A DNA stretch of 64,000 bases, from contig NZ_JAFICD010000002.1 of assembly GCF_017833525.1 (NCBI RefSeq), positions 930,001-994,000 of the forward strand. The letters are read 5' to 3'. The translations under genes and the position numbers were made by a program. This document shows, piece after piece, positions 37,546-47,001 of this stretch (the first letter of the stretch is position 1; each line of letters begins with the position of its first letter). The notes beneath the pieces were generated by a model. The model worked only from the letters and a program-made list of their open reading frames with translations, did no database searches and was not told where the DNA came from. Source of the DNA: Duganella sp. 1411 (GTDB lineage Bacteria > Pseudomonadota > Gammaproteobacteria > Burkholderiales > Burkholderiaceae_D).

Positions 37546-38673
37546 TTATTCTTCGGTATAAAAATGTGCCCACAGCGGCACCAGGGCCGCGCCCAGCGCC
37601 TGCGTGTGCTGTCCGCCCTCGGCCAGCACCAGCCGGGGCCTCGGCGGCGCGACGCCGTAGCGGTGCTCGCGGTCCCAGAAGCTGGCGTTGTCGATCAGCG
37701 CCCGCCCCAGCGCCGGCGGCAGCTCGCCGCCGAAGACGATGGCGTCCGGATCGAACAGGCCGGCCAGCACGTTGACGATCTGGTCGAGCGCCGGCTTGAC
37801 CCCTTCCATCCATGCCGCCACGCCCGGCCAGGCCGGGTCGAACGACTGCCTCAGCTGCGCGATCGTGGCGACCGGCACCGATAAGGCCTGCAGCGCTTCG
37901 AGCAGATAGCGCAGCGCCGGCCGGCTGGCCGGATTGACACCCGGGACGCTGAAGGTGATCTCGCCGGCGTTGCCGTGGCGGCCCGTGTACGGCTTGCCGT
38001 CGAGGATGACGCCGGAGCCGAAGCCATAGCCGAAATCGAGGTAGCAAAAACTGCGCGCCCAGCGGCCGACGCCAAGCAGGTTCTCGCCGATGGCGGCGGC
38101 GGTGGCGTTGTTCTGGATCGTCACCGGCAAGCCCAGCGCCGCGCTGACGACCGGCTCGAGATCGACCAGCGACCAGTCCCGCAGCGGCTCGGGGGCGTTG
38201 ACCTGGCGTCCGCCGGCGATGAAAAACGCCGGAATCGACAAGCCCACGCCGATCACGTCGCCGCGCGCGACGCCGTGCTCCTCTAACATGCCGTCGATCA
38301 TCGCCGCCAGCGCGCGCAAGGTGGCGTCGCGGTCGAGCGCGACGCTGTCGATGCGCCGCTGCGCCGTGACCTGGCAGGCCAGGTCGGCCAGGCAGACGTC
38401 GACGCTGTCGGTGCCCAGCGCCACGCCGACCGCGTAGGCGGCCTGCGGGCGCAGCGCCAGCGTGATGCTCGGCTGGCCGCGCCCGCCCTTGGGCGGCGCG
38501 CCGGCCACCAGCAGCCCGCGCGCCAGCAACTGGTCGGTCATGCGGTGCACCCAGGGCTGCGTCAGTCCGGTTTCGCCGGCCAGCGCGGCGCGCTGCATGG
38601 CGCCGTTGACGCGCACCAGATTCAGGATCTTGCGCTCGTTTTGCAACAGCGTTTTGGGATGCGGATCGGTCAT
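37546..38673 (-). CDS. ROK-family transcriptional regulator
   Basis: Sugar-type repressor: winged helix (ILNLVRVNGAMQRAALAGET, GLTQPWVHRMTDQLLARG) followed by a ROK ATPase-like fold (GVALGTDSVDVCLADLA, GVGLSIPAFF, IQNNATAAAIGENLLG, GNAGEITF). 375 residues. The zinc motif CxCGxxGCxE that normally follows G-x-A-G-E is absent, so ligand sensing may differ from NagC/XylR. First gene of a pair with the AEC transporter and divergent from the TonB receptor cluster; control of both is likely. Confidence 0.88.
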   Translation of the reverse strand: MTDPHPKTLLQNERKILNLVRVNGAMQRAALAGETGLTQPWVHRMTDQLLARGLLVAGAPPKGGRGQPSITLALRPQAAYAVGVALGTDSVDVCLADLACQVTAQRRIDSVALDRDATLRALAAMIDGMLEEHGVARGDVIGVGLSIPAFFIAGGRQVNAPEPLRDWSLVDLEPVVSAALGLPVTIQNNATAAAIGENLLGVGRWARSFCYLDFGYGFGSGVILDGKPYTGRHGNAGEITFSVPGVNPASRPALRYLLEALQALSVPVATIAQLRQSFDPAWPGVAAWMEGVKPALDQIVNVLAGLFDPDAIVFGGELPPALGRALIDNASFWDREHRYGVAPPRPRLVLAEGGQHTQALGAALVPLWAHFYTEE

Positions 38674-38827
38674 GCGGCCAGCGCGGGATGTGAGAAGGAA
38701 GGCAAGAGTTTATTCCTGAACGAATCCGCCATCGTACTCGAAGCACCGCCGTTTGTCATGGCGCGGCCCCACCGCCGGCGCGCCGCCGCGCCGAAATAAT
38801 TTGCGTGTTTTTGTCATCAAGAAGTAA

Positions 38828-38842
38828 TATGCGTCACGCATA
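38828..38842. promoter_or_regulatory. Perfect 15-bp palindrome upstream of the TonB receptor gene
   Basis: TATGCGT-C-ACGCATA, inside an AT-rich stretch (GTAATATGCG...TAATAATATTTTATAC) that probably holds the receptor promoter, 29 bases before its ATG. A candidate operator for the divergent ROK regulator. The 38674-38870 gap holds no gene. Confidence 0.5.
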
Positions 38843-38870
38843 ATAATATTTTATACACCGGAGACACCGC

Positions 38871-41414
38871 ATGAAACCTCGCCAGGCCCGCCGCCCCCGG
38901 GCAACCCCGCTCTATTACGCCGCCCTGCTGACGTGCGCCGCGCCGCTGGCCGCCGCCGCGCCGGCCGACCCCGCCGCCCCGGCGGACACGCCGGCGGCGG
39001 CCGCCGACCAGGCCGACGGCATGCAGTCGGTCGTCGTCACGGGCACCGCCAAGGGGCGTACCAAGCTCAGCGCGCCGTTCGCGATCAGCACCTTCAGCGA
39101 GGCGCAACTGCAGCGCGACGCCTCCGGCAGCACGGTCGACATGCTCAAGCGCGTGCCCGGCCTGTCGGTCGAGGCCTCCGGCGGCCAGGGCGGCGGCCAG
39201 AACATCTACGTGCGCGGACTGCCGGCCGGCGGCTGGTTCTACGTCCAGCTGCAGCACGACGGCCTGACCATGTTCGACGAGCCGCAGGAATCGTTCTTCA
39301 ACATCGACACGCTGTACCGGCTCGACCTGATGACCGAGCGGGTCGAGGTGGTGCGCGGCGGCACCTCGCCGATCTACGCCAACAACGCCCCCGGCGCCAC
39401 CGTCAACATCATCGGCCGCAAGGGCAGCGACACGCCCGAGGGCACCGTGCGCGCCACCGTCGGCAGCCACGGCCTGACCCGCTACGACGGTTATGTGGCC
39501 GGCCCCGTCAACGACCGCCTCAACTACGCCATCGGCGGCTTCTACCGGCGCGACAAGGGCTGGCGCGAGCCCGGCTACACGGCCGACAAGGGTGGCCAAC
39601 TGAGCGCCGCCGCCACGCTCAAACTCGACGGCGGCCACCTCGACGTCGAGGCCAAGGTGCTCAACGACCGCACCGCCTTTTATACGGCGATCCCGCTGTT
39701 CGACCCGCGCACGCCGTCGCTGTCGCTCGACGGCCAGCTCGACGCCGGCACCGGCACGCTCAACTCGTCGGACTTCCGCCACTACCAGGTGCGCACGGTC
39801 GACAACGGCGTCGCCGGCAAGGTCGACCGCGACCTGGCCGACGGCATCCACACCGACCTCAAGCAATTTAGCGTCAACTTCGAGCGGCAGCTCGGCGACG
39901 GCTGGAGCGTGGCCAACCGCTTCGGCGCCGTGCACGCCGACGTCAGCTACGACGCCGTGTTCTCCGGCGCCAGCCCGCAGGACGCCAACGGCTATCTGGC
40001 CGGCAAGCTGGCCGCCGCCCGCGCCGGTTTCGGCGCCTCGGTCGACCGCCTCGGCTACGTGCTGGCCAACCAGCGCGGCGCCAACGGCCAGCGCGTGGTG
40101 TTCGATCCGGCCGGCCTCGGCGGCCTGGTGCTGGAGAGCCAGCTCAACGCCGTCGACACCGGCCTCAGGACGATCACCGACGACCTGCGCCTGGGCAAGA
40201 AGATCGATACGCCGCTGCTGGGCAAGCACGAGCTCACGGCCGGCCTGTACTACAGCCACTTCGACTTCACGCAGCGCCGCCTGCCCAACGTCATCCTGAC
40301 CACGGTCAGCTCGCAGGCCAAGGCGCTCGACGTGCTGGCCTACGACCAGGGCGGCGCGGTGGTCGGCGCCGTCACCGAGGACGGCTTCGTCCGCTACGGC
40401 AACGGCGCGGCGGCCGGCCACGCCACCGGCACCTACCTCTCGCCCTACCTGGCCGACGCCTGGCAGGTGCTGCCGCAACTGACCTTGGACGCCGGCCTGC
40501 GCCGCACCCTCTTCACCGACCGCGGCGACAACGCCGGCACCGTGACGCAGAACCAGCAGGACCCCGCCACCCTGGCCGACAACAATGTCGGCGGCCTGAG
40601 CGGCGCGACCACCGCCAAGCGCGAAACGCTGGGCGGCAACTCGTGGACCCTGGGCGCGGCCTACAAGCCGGCCGACGCGCAACAGCTGTTCGCCCGCCTG
40701 ACCAAGGCGGTGCGCTTCCCGCGCCTGCAAAACGTCTACCTGCTGCAAACCACGCCGGTGACCGACATCCGCCAGGCCGAGGCCGGCTGGCGCGTGGCCG
40801 GGCCGCTGTCGTTCTCGGCGATCGGCTTCTACAGCCACTTCAACCGGCTCTCGCTCAACGGGCTGGTGCTCAACCAGGCCACCGGCAACCTGGAAACCTT
40901 GCCGCTGATCGGCGAGACCGAAACCAGGGGCCTGGAGCTGGAGGCGAACTGGCGCGCCTCGCCGCGCTTCTCGGTCAACGGCAACCTGACGTTGCAGCAG
41001 CCGAAAACCAAGCGCCTGGCCAACCCGGCGACCGGCTCGTCGGGCGCGGCCTACGACGGCAAGCAGCTGACGCAGATACCCAAACTGCTGGCCAGCGTGC
41101 AGCCGGTCTGGAACCTCGACGTCGCCGGCCAGTTCGTCGAACTGAGCGCGACGGCCAGCCGCATCGGCGAGCGCTACGTCGACTACGCCAACAGCACCGC
41201 CCTGCCCGCCTACACCACGGTCGACCTGGGCGCGCGCATCCCGGTCGGCGCGTGGGAATGGCAGTTGTCGGTCAAGAACGCCGGCAACTCGGCCGGCCTG
41301 ACCGAAGGCAATCCGCGCACCGACAGCCTGAGCGGCCAGGGAAGCGCCACCGCCATCTACGGCCGCCCGGTGTTCGCGCGCCAATACCAGGCGTCGCTGG
41401 CCTACCGCTGGTAG
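38871..41414 (+). CDS. TonB-dependent outer-membrane receptor
   Basis: Gated importer for a large or scarce substrate. 847 residues: signal peptide (to about 30), TonB box region near SVVVTGTAKG, plug domain (about 55-170: MLKRVPGLSVEASGGQGGGQ, YVRGLPAGG, RVEVVRGGTSPIYANNAPG, ATVNIIGRKG), then the 22-strand barrel ending in YQASLAYRW with the usual terminal aromatic. No N-terminal signalling (STN) extension. The substrate is suggested by the two phosphodiesterase-like genes downstream, not by the receptor itself. A strong terminator follows. Confidence 0.92.
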   Translation: MKPRQARRPRATPLYYAALLTCAAPLAAAAPADPAAPADTPAAAADQADGMQSVVVTGTAKGRTKLSAPFAISTFSEAQLQRDASGSTVDMLKRVPGLSVEASGGQGGGQNIYVRGLPAGGWFYVQLQHDGLTMFDEPQESFFNIDTLYRLDLMTERVEVVRGGTSPIYANNAPGATVNIIGRKGSDTPEGTVRATVGSHGLTRYDGYVAGPVNDRLNYAIGGFYRRDKGWREPGYTADKGGQLSAAATLKLDGGHLDVEAKVLNDRTAFYTAIPLFDPRTPSLSLDGQLDAGTGTLNSSDFRHYQVRTVDNGVAGKVDRDLADGIHTDLKQFSVNFERQLGDGWSVANRFGAVHADVSYDAVFSGASPQDANGYLAGKLAAARAGFGASVDRLGYVLANQRGANGQRVVFDPAGLGGLVLESQLNAVDTGLRTITDDLRLGKKIDTPLLGKHELTAGLYYSHFDFTQRRLPNVILTTVSSQAKALDVLAYDQGGAVVGAVTEDGFVRYGNGAAAGHATGTYLSPYLADAWQVLPQLTLDAGLRRTLFTDRGDNAGTVTQNQQDPATLADNNVGGLSGATTAKRETLGGNSWTLGAAYKPADAQQLFARLTKAVRFPRLQNVYLLQTTPVTDIRQAEAGWRVAGPLSFSAIGFYSHFNRLSLNGLVLNQATGNLETLPLIGETETRGLELEANWRASPRFSVNGNLTLQQPKTKRLANPATGSSGAAYDGKQLTQIPKLLASVQPVWNLDVAGQFVELSATASRIGERYVDYANSTALPAYTTVDLGARIPVGAWEWQLSVKNAGNSAGLTEGNPRTDSLSGQGSATAIYGRPVFARQYQASLAYRW

Positions 41415-41436
41415 CGCGCCGTCACCACGCCCCACG

Positions 41437-41462
41437 GACCGGGTGCGCCCGGTCGCTTTTTT
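41437..41462 (+). terminator. Intrinsic terminator after the TonB receptor gene
   Basis: GACCGGG, TGCG loop, CCCGGTC, then six T (41457-41462). It lies only 17 bases before the next start codon, so it either separates the units or lets part of the transcription through, giving more receptor than downstream enzyme. Confidence 0.8.
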
Positions 41463-41478
41463 AAGAAAGTATGGTTTT

Positions 41479-42270
41479 ATGAATGTGATCAAACCCCGCC
41501 GCGGCGCCATGCGCCTGATGTTGCAAACCGGCTTGCTGGCCATCGCCGAGCCGGCGCTGGCGCAACCGCCGGCGCACGCCGCCGCCCTGCCCGGCGCGGC
41601 CGACGAGGCGCCCAAATTCCACGCCGACGGCACGCCGGCGCACTGGCCGGGCAACACGATCATCTGCCACATCGACCGGCGCAGCGACACCTTCATGGCC
41701 ATGCTCGACCTGCACACGGTGCTGATGCGCAGCGGCCTGACGCACCGCGTGGTGCCGCTGCCGCCGGCCAGCTACCACACGACGGTGTTCGAGGGCATCT
41801 CGTATCCGCAGCGCGCGCGCCGCTTTCCGCGCGACCTGCCGCGCGACGCCAGCGAGGCAGCCTGCGACGCCGCTTTTTTGAAGAAGCTGCAACAGTTCGA
41901 CCTCGGCTGCCGGCTGCCGCTGCGCATGCGTCCGAGCAAACTGGAACTGCAGACCAATCCCTACAACATCCAGCTGGAGCCGGTCGACGCCGCCGAGAAC
42001 CACAAGATCCGGGGGCTGCGCGACCGCCTGGCCGCGCTGCTGCAATTCCGCGACGACGAGCACGACAGCTACCGCTTCCACACCACGCTCAATTATTTCT
42101 CGTCGCCGCTGAACGACGCCGAGCAACAGCAATTCGCGCGGTTGCGCCAGCGCATGCTCACCAGCTTCATCGCCCGCTCGCCGCTGATCGAACTGCAGGC
42201 GCCGGAGTTCTGCTACTTCGACGACATGTTCGAATTCCGCCCGCAACTGCGGCTACACAACAAGTCCTGA
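41479..42270 (+). CDS. DUF1868-type 2H phosphoesterase-like protein, exported
   Basis: Probably a phosphodiesterase with the LigT/2H fold. 263 residues; signal peptide to about residue 28 (PALAQ). Two H-x-T motifs are present: His100-x-Thr102 (SYHTTVFEG) and His201-x-Thr203 (RFHTTLNYF), spaced as in 2H enzymes. KFHADGTPAHWPGNTIICHI and a C-terminal FYFDDMFEFRP-like block (FCYFDDMFEFRP) match DUF1868 proteins. I chose ATG 41479 since upstream ATG 41443 lies in the terminator hairpin. Second gene of the receptor cluster. Confidence 0.78.
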   Translation: MNVIKPRRGAMRLMLQTGLLAIAEPALAQPPAHAAALPGAADEAPKFHADGTPAHWPGNTIICHIDRRSDTFMAMLDLHTVLMRSGLTHRVVPLPPASYHTTVFEGISYPQRARRFPRDLPRDASEAACDAAFLKKLQQFDLGCRLPLRMRPSKLELQTNPYNIQLEPVDAAENHKIRGLRDRLAALLQFRDDEHDSYRFHTTLNYFSSPLNDAEQQQFARLRQRMLTSFIARSPLIELQAPEFCYFDDMFEFRPQLRLHNKS

Positions 42271-42347
42271 GCCGGCAGGACTGGCGCGCCCCGGCGCGCG
42301 CACCACCCGGCACGCACGTCCCCACTTCACTTCAAGGAGAACCACCC

Positions 42348-43514
42348 GTGACACCTATCTTCTCGACCGCCAAACGCCTGAGCGCCGCGCTGCTCGGACT
42401 GGGCCTGGTCGGCGCCGCCGCGCCGGCGCTGGCCAACAGCTGGAATCCCGAGCACATCATGCTCGCGCTAAAGTTCCCCTACTCGCATAATGCCGGGGGC
42501 AACGTGGTCACCATCGCCCACCGCGGCCTGGTCGGCCCCGGCTGCCCGGAAAATTCGGCCTGCGCCATCACCAACGCCGTCAACAACAATATCGAAGCGA
42601 TCGAACTGGACGTCAAGGAATCGTCCAGCGGCACGCCATGGCTGTTCCACGACCAGAACGCCGGCCGCCTGGTCAGCCACAGCGGCGGCCTCGACATCTA
42701 CACCGGCGCCGGCTGGAACCCCGACATCCGCACCATGAACGACCAGCAGCTGAACGACTCGCGCCTCATGGACCACGACTTCAAGGTCAGCAATTACAAC
42801 GCGCTGCTGGTTTCGACCGCGCTCAACAACGTCAAGTTCGGCGCCAACCATGTCGTCATCGTATTCGACATCAAGACGGCGGACGCCGTCTCGAAAATCG
42901 CCGACATGGTCAACACGCGCGGCATGCAAAACCAGGTGGTGCTCAAGTTCAGCTCCTCGCTGTTCGCCCACAATCCGGCCGACATCATCAAGTTCACCAA
43001 GGGCGTGGCGTTCGCGCCGACCGTCTACGCCGGCGATATGGACCAGATCATCGACAGCGGCTACGCCGGTAACATGACGAGCTGCGCTGACCAGGGCGCG
43101 GACAAGTACCAGTGCCGCATCGAGGCCTGGGCCGATCAGGCGACCAGGGTGCAGAACTACGCGTGGCTGGAAGTGGGCAACAAGCAAGCGTTCAACGGCG
43201 GCGACCCCACGCGTTTCCTGGTCAACCACGTGAGCGGGCTGAAACGCGCCATGGGCGGCTTCAGCCCGGTCCCCGAGTACCGCGCCAACGCGGGTGACGG
43301 CGCCTACTACATCCGCAGCAACGGCACCTGCTGCGCCCGACTGTCGGACTACCTGTCCAACTCGAAGTACTTCGGCCGCGAAACCCAGGACGACCGCTGG
43401 CAGGTGACGGAACTGTTGAAGGGTGGTTTCACCAGCATCATCAGTGACAATCCGTTTGCCGTCAGCAATGCCGCCATCAAGCAGGGCCGCCGTAACACCC
43501 AGCTGTATCAATAA
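42348..43514 (+). CDS. Exported GDPD-like phosphodiesterase
   Basis: TIM-barrel enzyme of the glycerophosphodiester phosphodiesterase / phosphatidylinositol phospholipase type. Signal peptide to about residue 28 (PALANS). Catalytic pattern: His58-Arg59 (IAHRGLVGPGCPENS), Glu86 and Asp88 (IELDVK) and His101 (LFHDQNAGR). A long insert with YIRSNGTCCARLSDYLS and ISDNPF near the end is less usual. 388 residues. GTG start at 42348 with AAGGAG 9 bases upstream. Third gene of the cluster. Confidence 0.85.
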   Translation: MTPIFSTAKRLSAALLGLGLVGAAAPALANSWNPEHIMLALKFPYSHNAGGNVVTIAHRGLVGPGCPENSACAITNAVNNNIEAIELDVKESSSGTPWLFHDQNAGRLVSHSGGLDIYTGAGWNPDIRTMNDQQLNDSRLMDHDFKVSNYNALLVSTALNNVKFGANHVVIVFDIKTADAVSKIADMVNTRGMQNQVVLKFSSSLFAHNPADIIKFTKGVAFAPTVYAGDMDQIIDSGYAGNMTSCADQGADKYQCRIEAWADQATRVQNYAWLEVGNKQAFNGGDPTRFLVNHVSGLKRAMGGFSPVPEYRANAGDGAYYIRSNGTCCARLSDYLSNSKYFGRETQDDRWQVTELLKGGFTSIISDNPFAVSNAAIKQGRRNTQLYQ

Positions 43515-43537
43515 GCGACCGGCCCCGGAGGAAGACC

Positions 43538-45004
43538 ATGCCACTGAACCGATATCTGGCGCTCCCGACCATCGCCGTGCTGCTCGGCGCGGCGCTGTGG
43601 GCGGCCGGCGCGGGCGAAGGCGAGCGCGCCGCCACGCCGCAACAGGGCTCTGTGGCGGGCGCTTCCTCCGGCGGGCTGCTGTCCTACCTCGCCGCCGCCG
43701 GACCTGTCGCGCCGCCGCCCCTGGCCTCCGCCGATGCGTTGCGCCGGCAGGCGGCGCGACTGCCCGCCGATTTCCAGGCCGACGTCCTGTTGCGGCTGGC
43801 CGCCGGGCCGGAGGCGCGCGATGCCGCCGACCTGATCCTGCAAGCGTACCGGCTGGCGCCGCAGGCGGCGCGGCCGTTGCCGGGCCGGGTCGCGCGCGCC
43901 TGGGCCGGCGGCGACGACGTCGTCCTGCCGCCGCAAACCGCCGGGCTCGACCAGCTATCGTTGCAAATCCGCGCCGTGCGCGCCATGCTGGCGATCGCGC
44001 CGGAGCGCATCGGCATGCTGTCGTCGCCGTTCCCCGGACCGCGCGCGGCCGACTGCGACGCCGACTATGTCGACGACCCGGGCGCGGTGTACGAGCTGGC
44101 GTCGGCGACCTTGCCCGCCCAGGCCTACGCGCGCGCCGCGTTCGCGCTGAAGGTCGTCAGCCGTGCCAGGACGGAAATGGACCTGGCGCCGGCCGTCCAA
44201 TTCATCACCGCGTTGCCGCCGCTGGCGCCGCGCGACGAGGCCGCGCTCGCGCAGGGCTTGAGCGCGCTGTTCGCGCGAGCGCAGGGCAACGACCCCGGTT
44301 TCGCCGCCACCGGGCCGGGCCTCGCTTCCGGCATGGAGGCGCTGCTGGCCCGCTACAACGGCATGCCGGACGCGCGCCGCGAAGTGCAAGCGGCGTTCCG
44401 CAACTATGTCGCCACCCATCTGGCGGCGGCGCGCTGCCCTGCCAGCCTTGGCGGCGAGTACAGGCAGCTTGAGCGCGGCTTCACCGCCGGCGACAACGCT
44501 GACGCGGCCGACGCGCCGGATACGCCCGACCTCGCGCCGCGCGCGGCCACTGCGCCGGCCCCGTACGCCGCCGCGGCCGACGCCATCCGTCACGCCGCCG
44601 CGACGACGATGGCACGGCTGCACGCAGGCCCGGACGCGTCCCCGTCCGAGCCGCCGGACGCCGACGATTTGCTGGCCACCCTGGACAGCGCGGGCGTCAT
44701 GTCCGCCGCCGCCGGCGACGCCGGCGGCCGTCTACAACGCATCGCCGTGCATGCGCTGCTGCGCTACCTGGAATACGCGCCGCCGGGCGCGCGGCGCGAC
44801 GGCGCGTTCGCCCGGCTGCAAGCCTGGCTTGCCGACGGCGCCGGCGCGCGCGACCATGACCGCAGGCTGGCCGACCTGCGCGCGCTGGCCGACGGCGCGC
44901 GGCGCTGGCCGGACGCCGACCGGCGTCTGCGGCAACTGGCGGCCAGCCGCGACTTGGTGATCAGTGTCTACGCCCAGCTCGTGCTGAGCAAGCAATTCCC
45001 GTAA
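43538..45004 (+). CDS. Unknown helical protein in the receptor/phosphodiesterase cluster
   Basis: Not recognised. 488 residues, about a quarter alanine, nearly all predicted helix. A hydrophobic N-terminus (PTIAVLLGAALWAAGAGEG) looks like a signal peptide or anchor, so it probably faces the periplasm. Two halves are joined by an Ala/Asp/Pro linker (about 318-350). LGGEYRQLERGFTAG and LQRIAVHALLRYLEYAP are distinctive stretches. GGAGGAAG precedes the ATG, which is 24 bases after the GDPD stop, so it is surely in the same operon. Confidence 0.7.
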   Translation: MPLNRYLALPTIAVLLGAALWAAGAGEGERAATPQQGSVAGASSGGLLSYLAAAGPVAPPPLASADALRRQAARLPADFQADVLLRLAAGPEARDAADLILQAYRLAPQAARPLPGRVARAWAGGDDVVLPPQTAGLDQLSLQIRAVRAMLAIAPERIGMLSSPFPGPRAADCDADYVDDPGAVYELASATLPAQAYARAAFALKVVSRARTEMDLAPAVQFITALPPLAPRDEAALAQGLSALFARAQGNDPGFAATGPGLASGMEALLARYNGMPDARREVQAAFRNYVATHLAAARCPASLGGEYRQLERGFTAGDNADAADAPDTPDLAPRAATAPAPYAAAADAIRHAAATTMARLHAGPDASPSEPPDADDLLATLDSAGVMSAAAGDAGGRLQRIAVHALLRYLEYAPPGARRDGAFARLQAWLADGAGARDHDRRLADLRALADGARRWPDADRRLRQLAASRDLVISVYAQLVLSKQFP

Positions 45005-45098
45005 AACCGATCTCGCCGCGTCCGGCCGCCCGGGGCATCGCCAGCCCATCGCCCGGATGTGGTACATTCACGCCTCGAATCTCCTCCGCCGTCACGCC

Positions 45099-45608
45099 AT
45101 GTCCTCCCTGAAGTACCTCAGCGCCTATTCCGAGCAAACGCAGCAGCAAGTGACCGAGTTGCTGGCCAAGAACCAGCTAGGCGACGTGCTGCTCAAGCGT
45201 TACAAGAAACCGCACGACCTGCGCACCGACAAGGCGCTGTACCAGTACGTGCAAGGCTTGAAAGATGAGCATTTGCGCAACGCCGAGCCGATCAACAAGG
45301 TCGAGTACGACAGCAAGATCCACGTGATCAACCACGCGCTGGGCTTGCACACGTCGATCTCGCGCGTCCAGGGCGGCAAGCTCAAGGCCAAGCACGAGAT
45401 CCGCGTCGCCACCATGTTCAAGGAGGTGCCGCTGGAATTCTTGCGCATGATCGCCGTGCACGAGCTGGCGCACGTGAAGGAAAAGCAGCACGACAAGGCG
45501 TTCTACAAGCTGTGCACCTACATGGAACCGAACTACCACCAGTTCGAGTTCGACCTGCGGCTGTACCTGACCCACCTCGACAGCGGCGCCGGCCGGCTGT
45601 GGGCATAA
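45099..45608 (+). CDS. YgjP-like zinc metallopeptidase domain protein (M48/DUF45)
   Basis: Cytosolic gluzincin-like protein. Zinc motif His121-Glu122-x-x-His125 (AVHELAHVKEKQHDKAFY), with the typical second-ligand region after it, and C-terminal NYHQFEFDLRLYL. 169 residues. The ATG at 45099 matches the family N-terminus (MSSLKYLSAYSEQTQQQV); an ATG at 45057 would add 14 residues. No signal peptide. Monocistronic, convergent with the MFS gene. Substrate unknown. Confidence 0.85.
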   Translation: MSSLKYLSAYSEQTQQQVTELLAKNQLGDVLLKRYKKPHDLRTDKALYQYVQGLKDEHLRNAEPINKVEYDSKIHVINHALGLHTSISRVQGGKLKAKHEIRVATMFKEVPLEFLRMIAVHELAHVKEKQHDKAFYKLCTYMEPNYHQFEFDLRLYLTHLDSGAGRLWA

Positions 45609-45639
45609 CGGCTTTGTCGCCGCGCCGGGCCGCTGTGGT

Positions 45640-46974
45640 TCACGCCGCCGCCGGATGGCGCTCCTTGACGATGCCGCGATAGACCAGCCACGTCGCCGCC
45701 AGGCTGATGGCGCCGGCGCCGGCCATCCAGTAGCCCGGCGCGGCCTTGTCGCCGGTACTCTCGATAAGCAAGGTCGACACCAGCGGCGTCATGCCGCCGA
45801 ACAGCGCCGTGGCCAGGCTGTAGGCCAGCGAAAAGCCGGTGGTCCTGACGCTGGCCGGGATGATTTCCGTCAGCGCGACGATGGTGGCGCCGTTGTAGCT
45901 GCCGTAGAGAAAGGACAGCCACAGCTCGACCACGACCATGTGCTCGAAACTGGGATGGCCAACCAGCCAGGACAAGGCCGGATACGCGGTCAGCACCGTC
46001 AGCGCCGAGCAGATCGCCATGATGGGCCAGCGCCCGATGCGGTCCGACAGCGCCCCCATGACCGGCAGCCAGATGAAGTTCGACAGGCCGACGCACAAGG
46101 TGACGAGCAGGCTTTCCTCGGTGCTCAGCTTGAGCACGCTCTTGCCGAAGGTCGGCGTGTAGACGGTGATCAGATAGAACGCGACCGTCGTCAACACGAT
46201 CAGCATGGTGCCGGCGACCACCAGCGGCCAGTTCAGGCTGATGGTCTTGAGCATCTGCCGGAACGTCGGATGGGACTTGCGCGCCAGGTAGGCCTCGGTC
46301 TCCTGCAGCGAGCGGCGGATGTAGAACACCACCGGGATGATGGAGCAACCGATGAAGAACGGGATGCGCCAGCCCCAGTCGGCGATGAACGCCTTGCTGA
46401 GCGTCTCGTTGAGCCCGTAGCCGAGGGCGGCGGAGAAGATGATGGCGACCTGCTGGCTGGCCGATTGCCAGCTGACGTAATAGCCCTTGTTGCCGGGCGT
46501 TGCCATCTCGGACAGGTAGACCGACACGCCGCCCAGCTCCACGCCGGCGGAAAAGCCTTGCAGCAAGCGCCCGATCAGCACCAGCAGCGGCGCCAGCAGT
46601 CCGATGGTCTCGTAGCCGGGCACGAAGGCGATCAGCGCCGTGCCGGAGGCCATGATCGCCAAGGTCAGCACCAGGCCCTTGCGGCGGCCGATGCGGTCGA
46701 TGTAGCTGCCGAGGATGATCGCGCCCAGCGGCCGCATGAAGAACCCGGCGCCGAAGGTGGCGAACGTCATCATCAACGCCGCGTATTCGCTGCTGGCGGG
46801 GAAGAACGCCTTGGAAATATAGGTGGCGTAAAAGCCGAACAGGAAAAAGTCGTACATTTCGATGAAATTGCCGCTCGTCACCCGGATGACGGTGGCGATG
46901 CGGGACGGGGCGCGCGCCGGTTCGCGCGGCGGCACGGCCTCGGCGAGGGCTTGGACGCTGGATGGAATAGCCAT
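45640..46974 (-). CDS. MFS transporter, MHS family (citrate/tricarballylate-like)
   Basis: Proton-coupled importer of organic acids. 444 residues, 12 TM helices. MHS hallmarks: [75 protein letters not shown] and the repeated-half [13 protein letters not shown]. Closest by eye to CitA/TcuC citrate and tricarballylate carriers. Third gene of a porin, binding protein and MFS operon, starting 27 bases after the binding-protein stop. Confidence 0.88.
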   Translation of the reverse strand: MAIPSSVQALAEAVPPREPARAPSRIATVIRVTSGNFIEMYDFFLFGFYATYISKAFFPASSEYAALMMTFATFGAGFFMRPLGAIILGSYIDRIGRRKGLVLTLAIMASGTALIAFVPGYETIGLLAPLLVLIGRLLQGFSAGVELGGVSVYLSEMATPGNKGYYVSWQSASQQVAIIFSAALGYGLNETLSKAFIADWGWRIPFFIGCSIIPVVFYIRRSLQETEAYLARKSHPTFRQMLKTISLNWPLVVAGTMLIVLTTVAFYLITVYTPTFGKSVLKLSTEESLLVTLCVGLSNFIWLPVMGALSDRIGRWPIMAICSALTVLTAYPALSWLVGHPSFEHMVVVELWLSFLYGSYNGATIVALTEIIPASVRTTGFSLAYSLATALFGGMTPLVSTLLIESTGDKAAPGYWMAGAGAISLAATWLVYRGIVKERHPAAA

Positions 46975-47001
46975 GGGTTACCTATCGATGAAAAATGAAA
47001 A

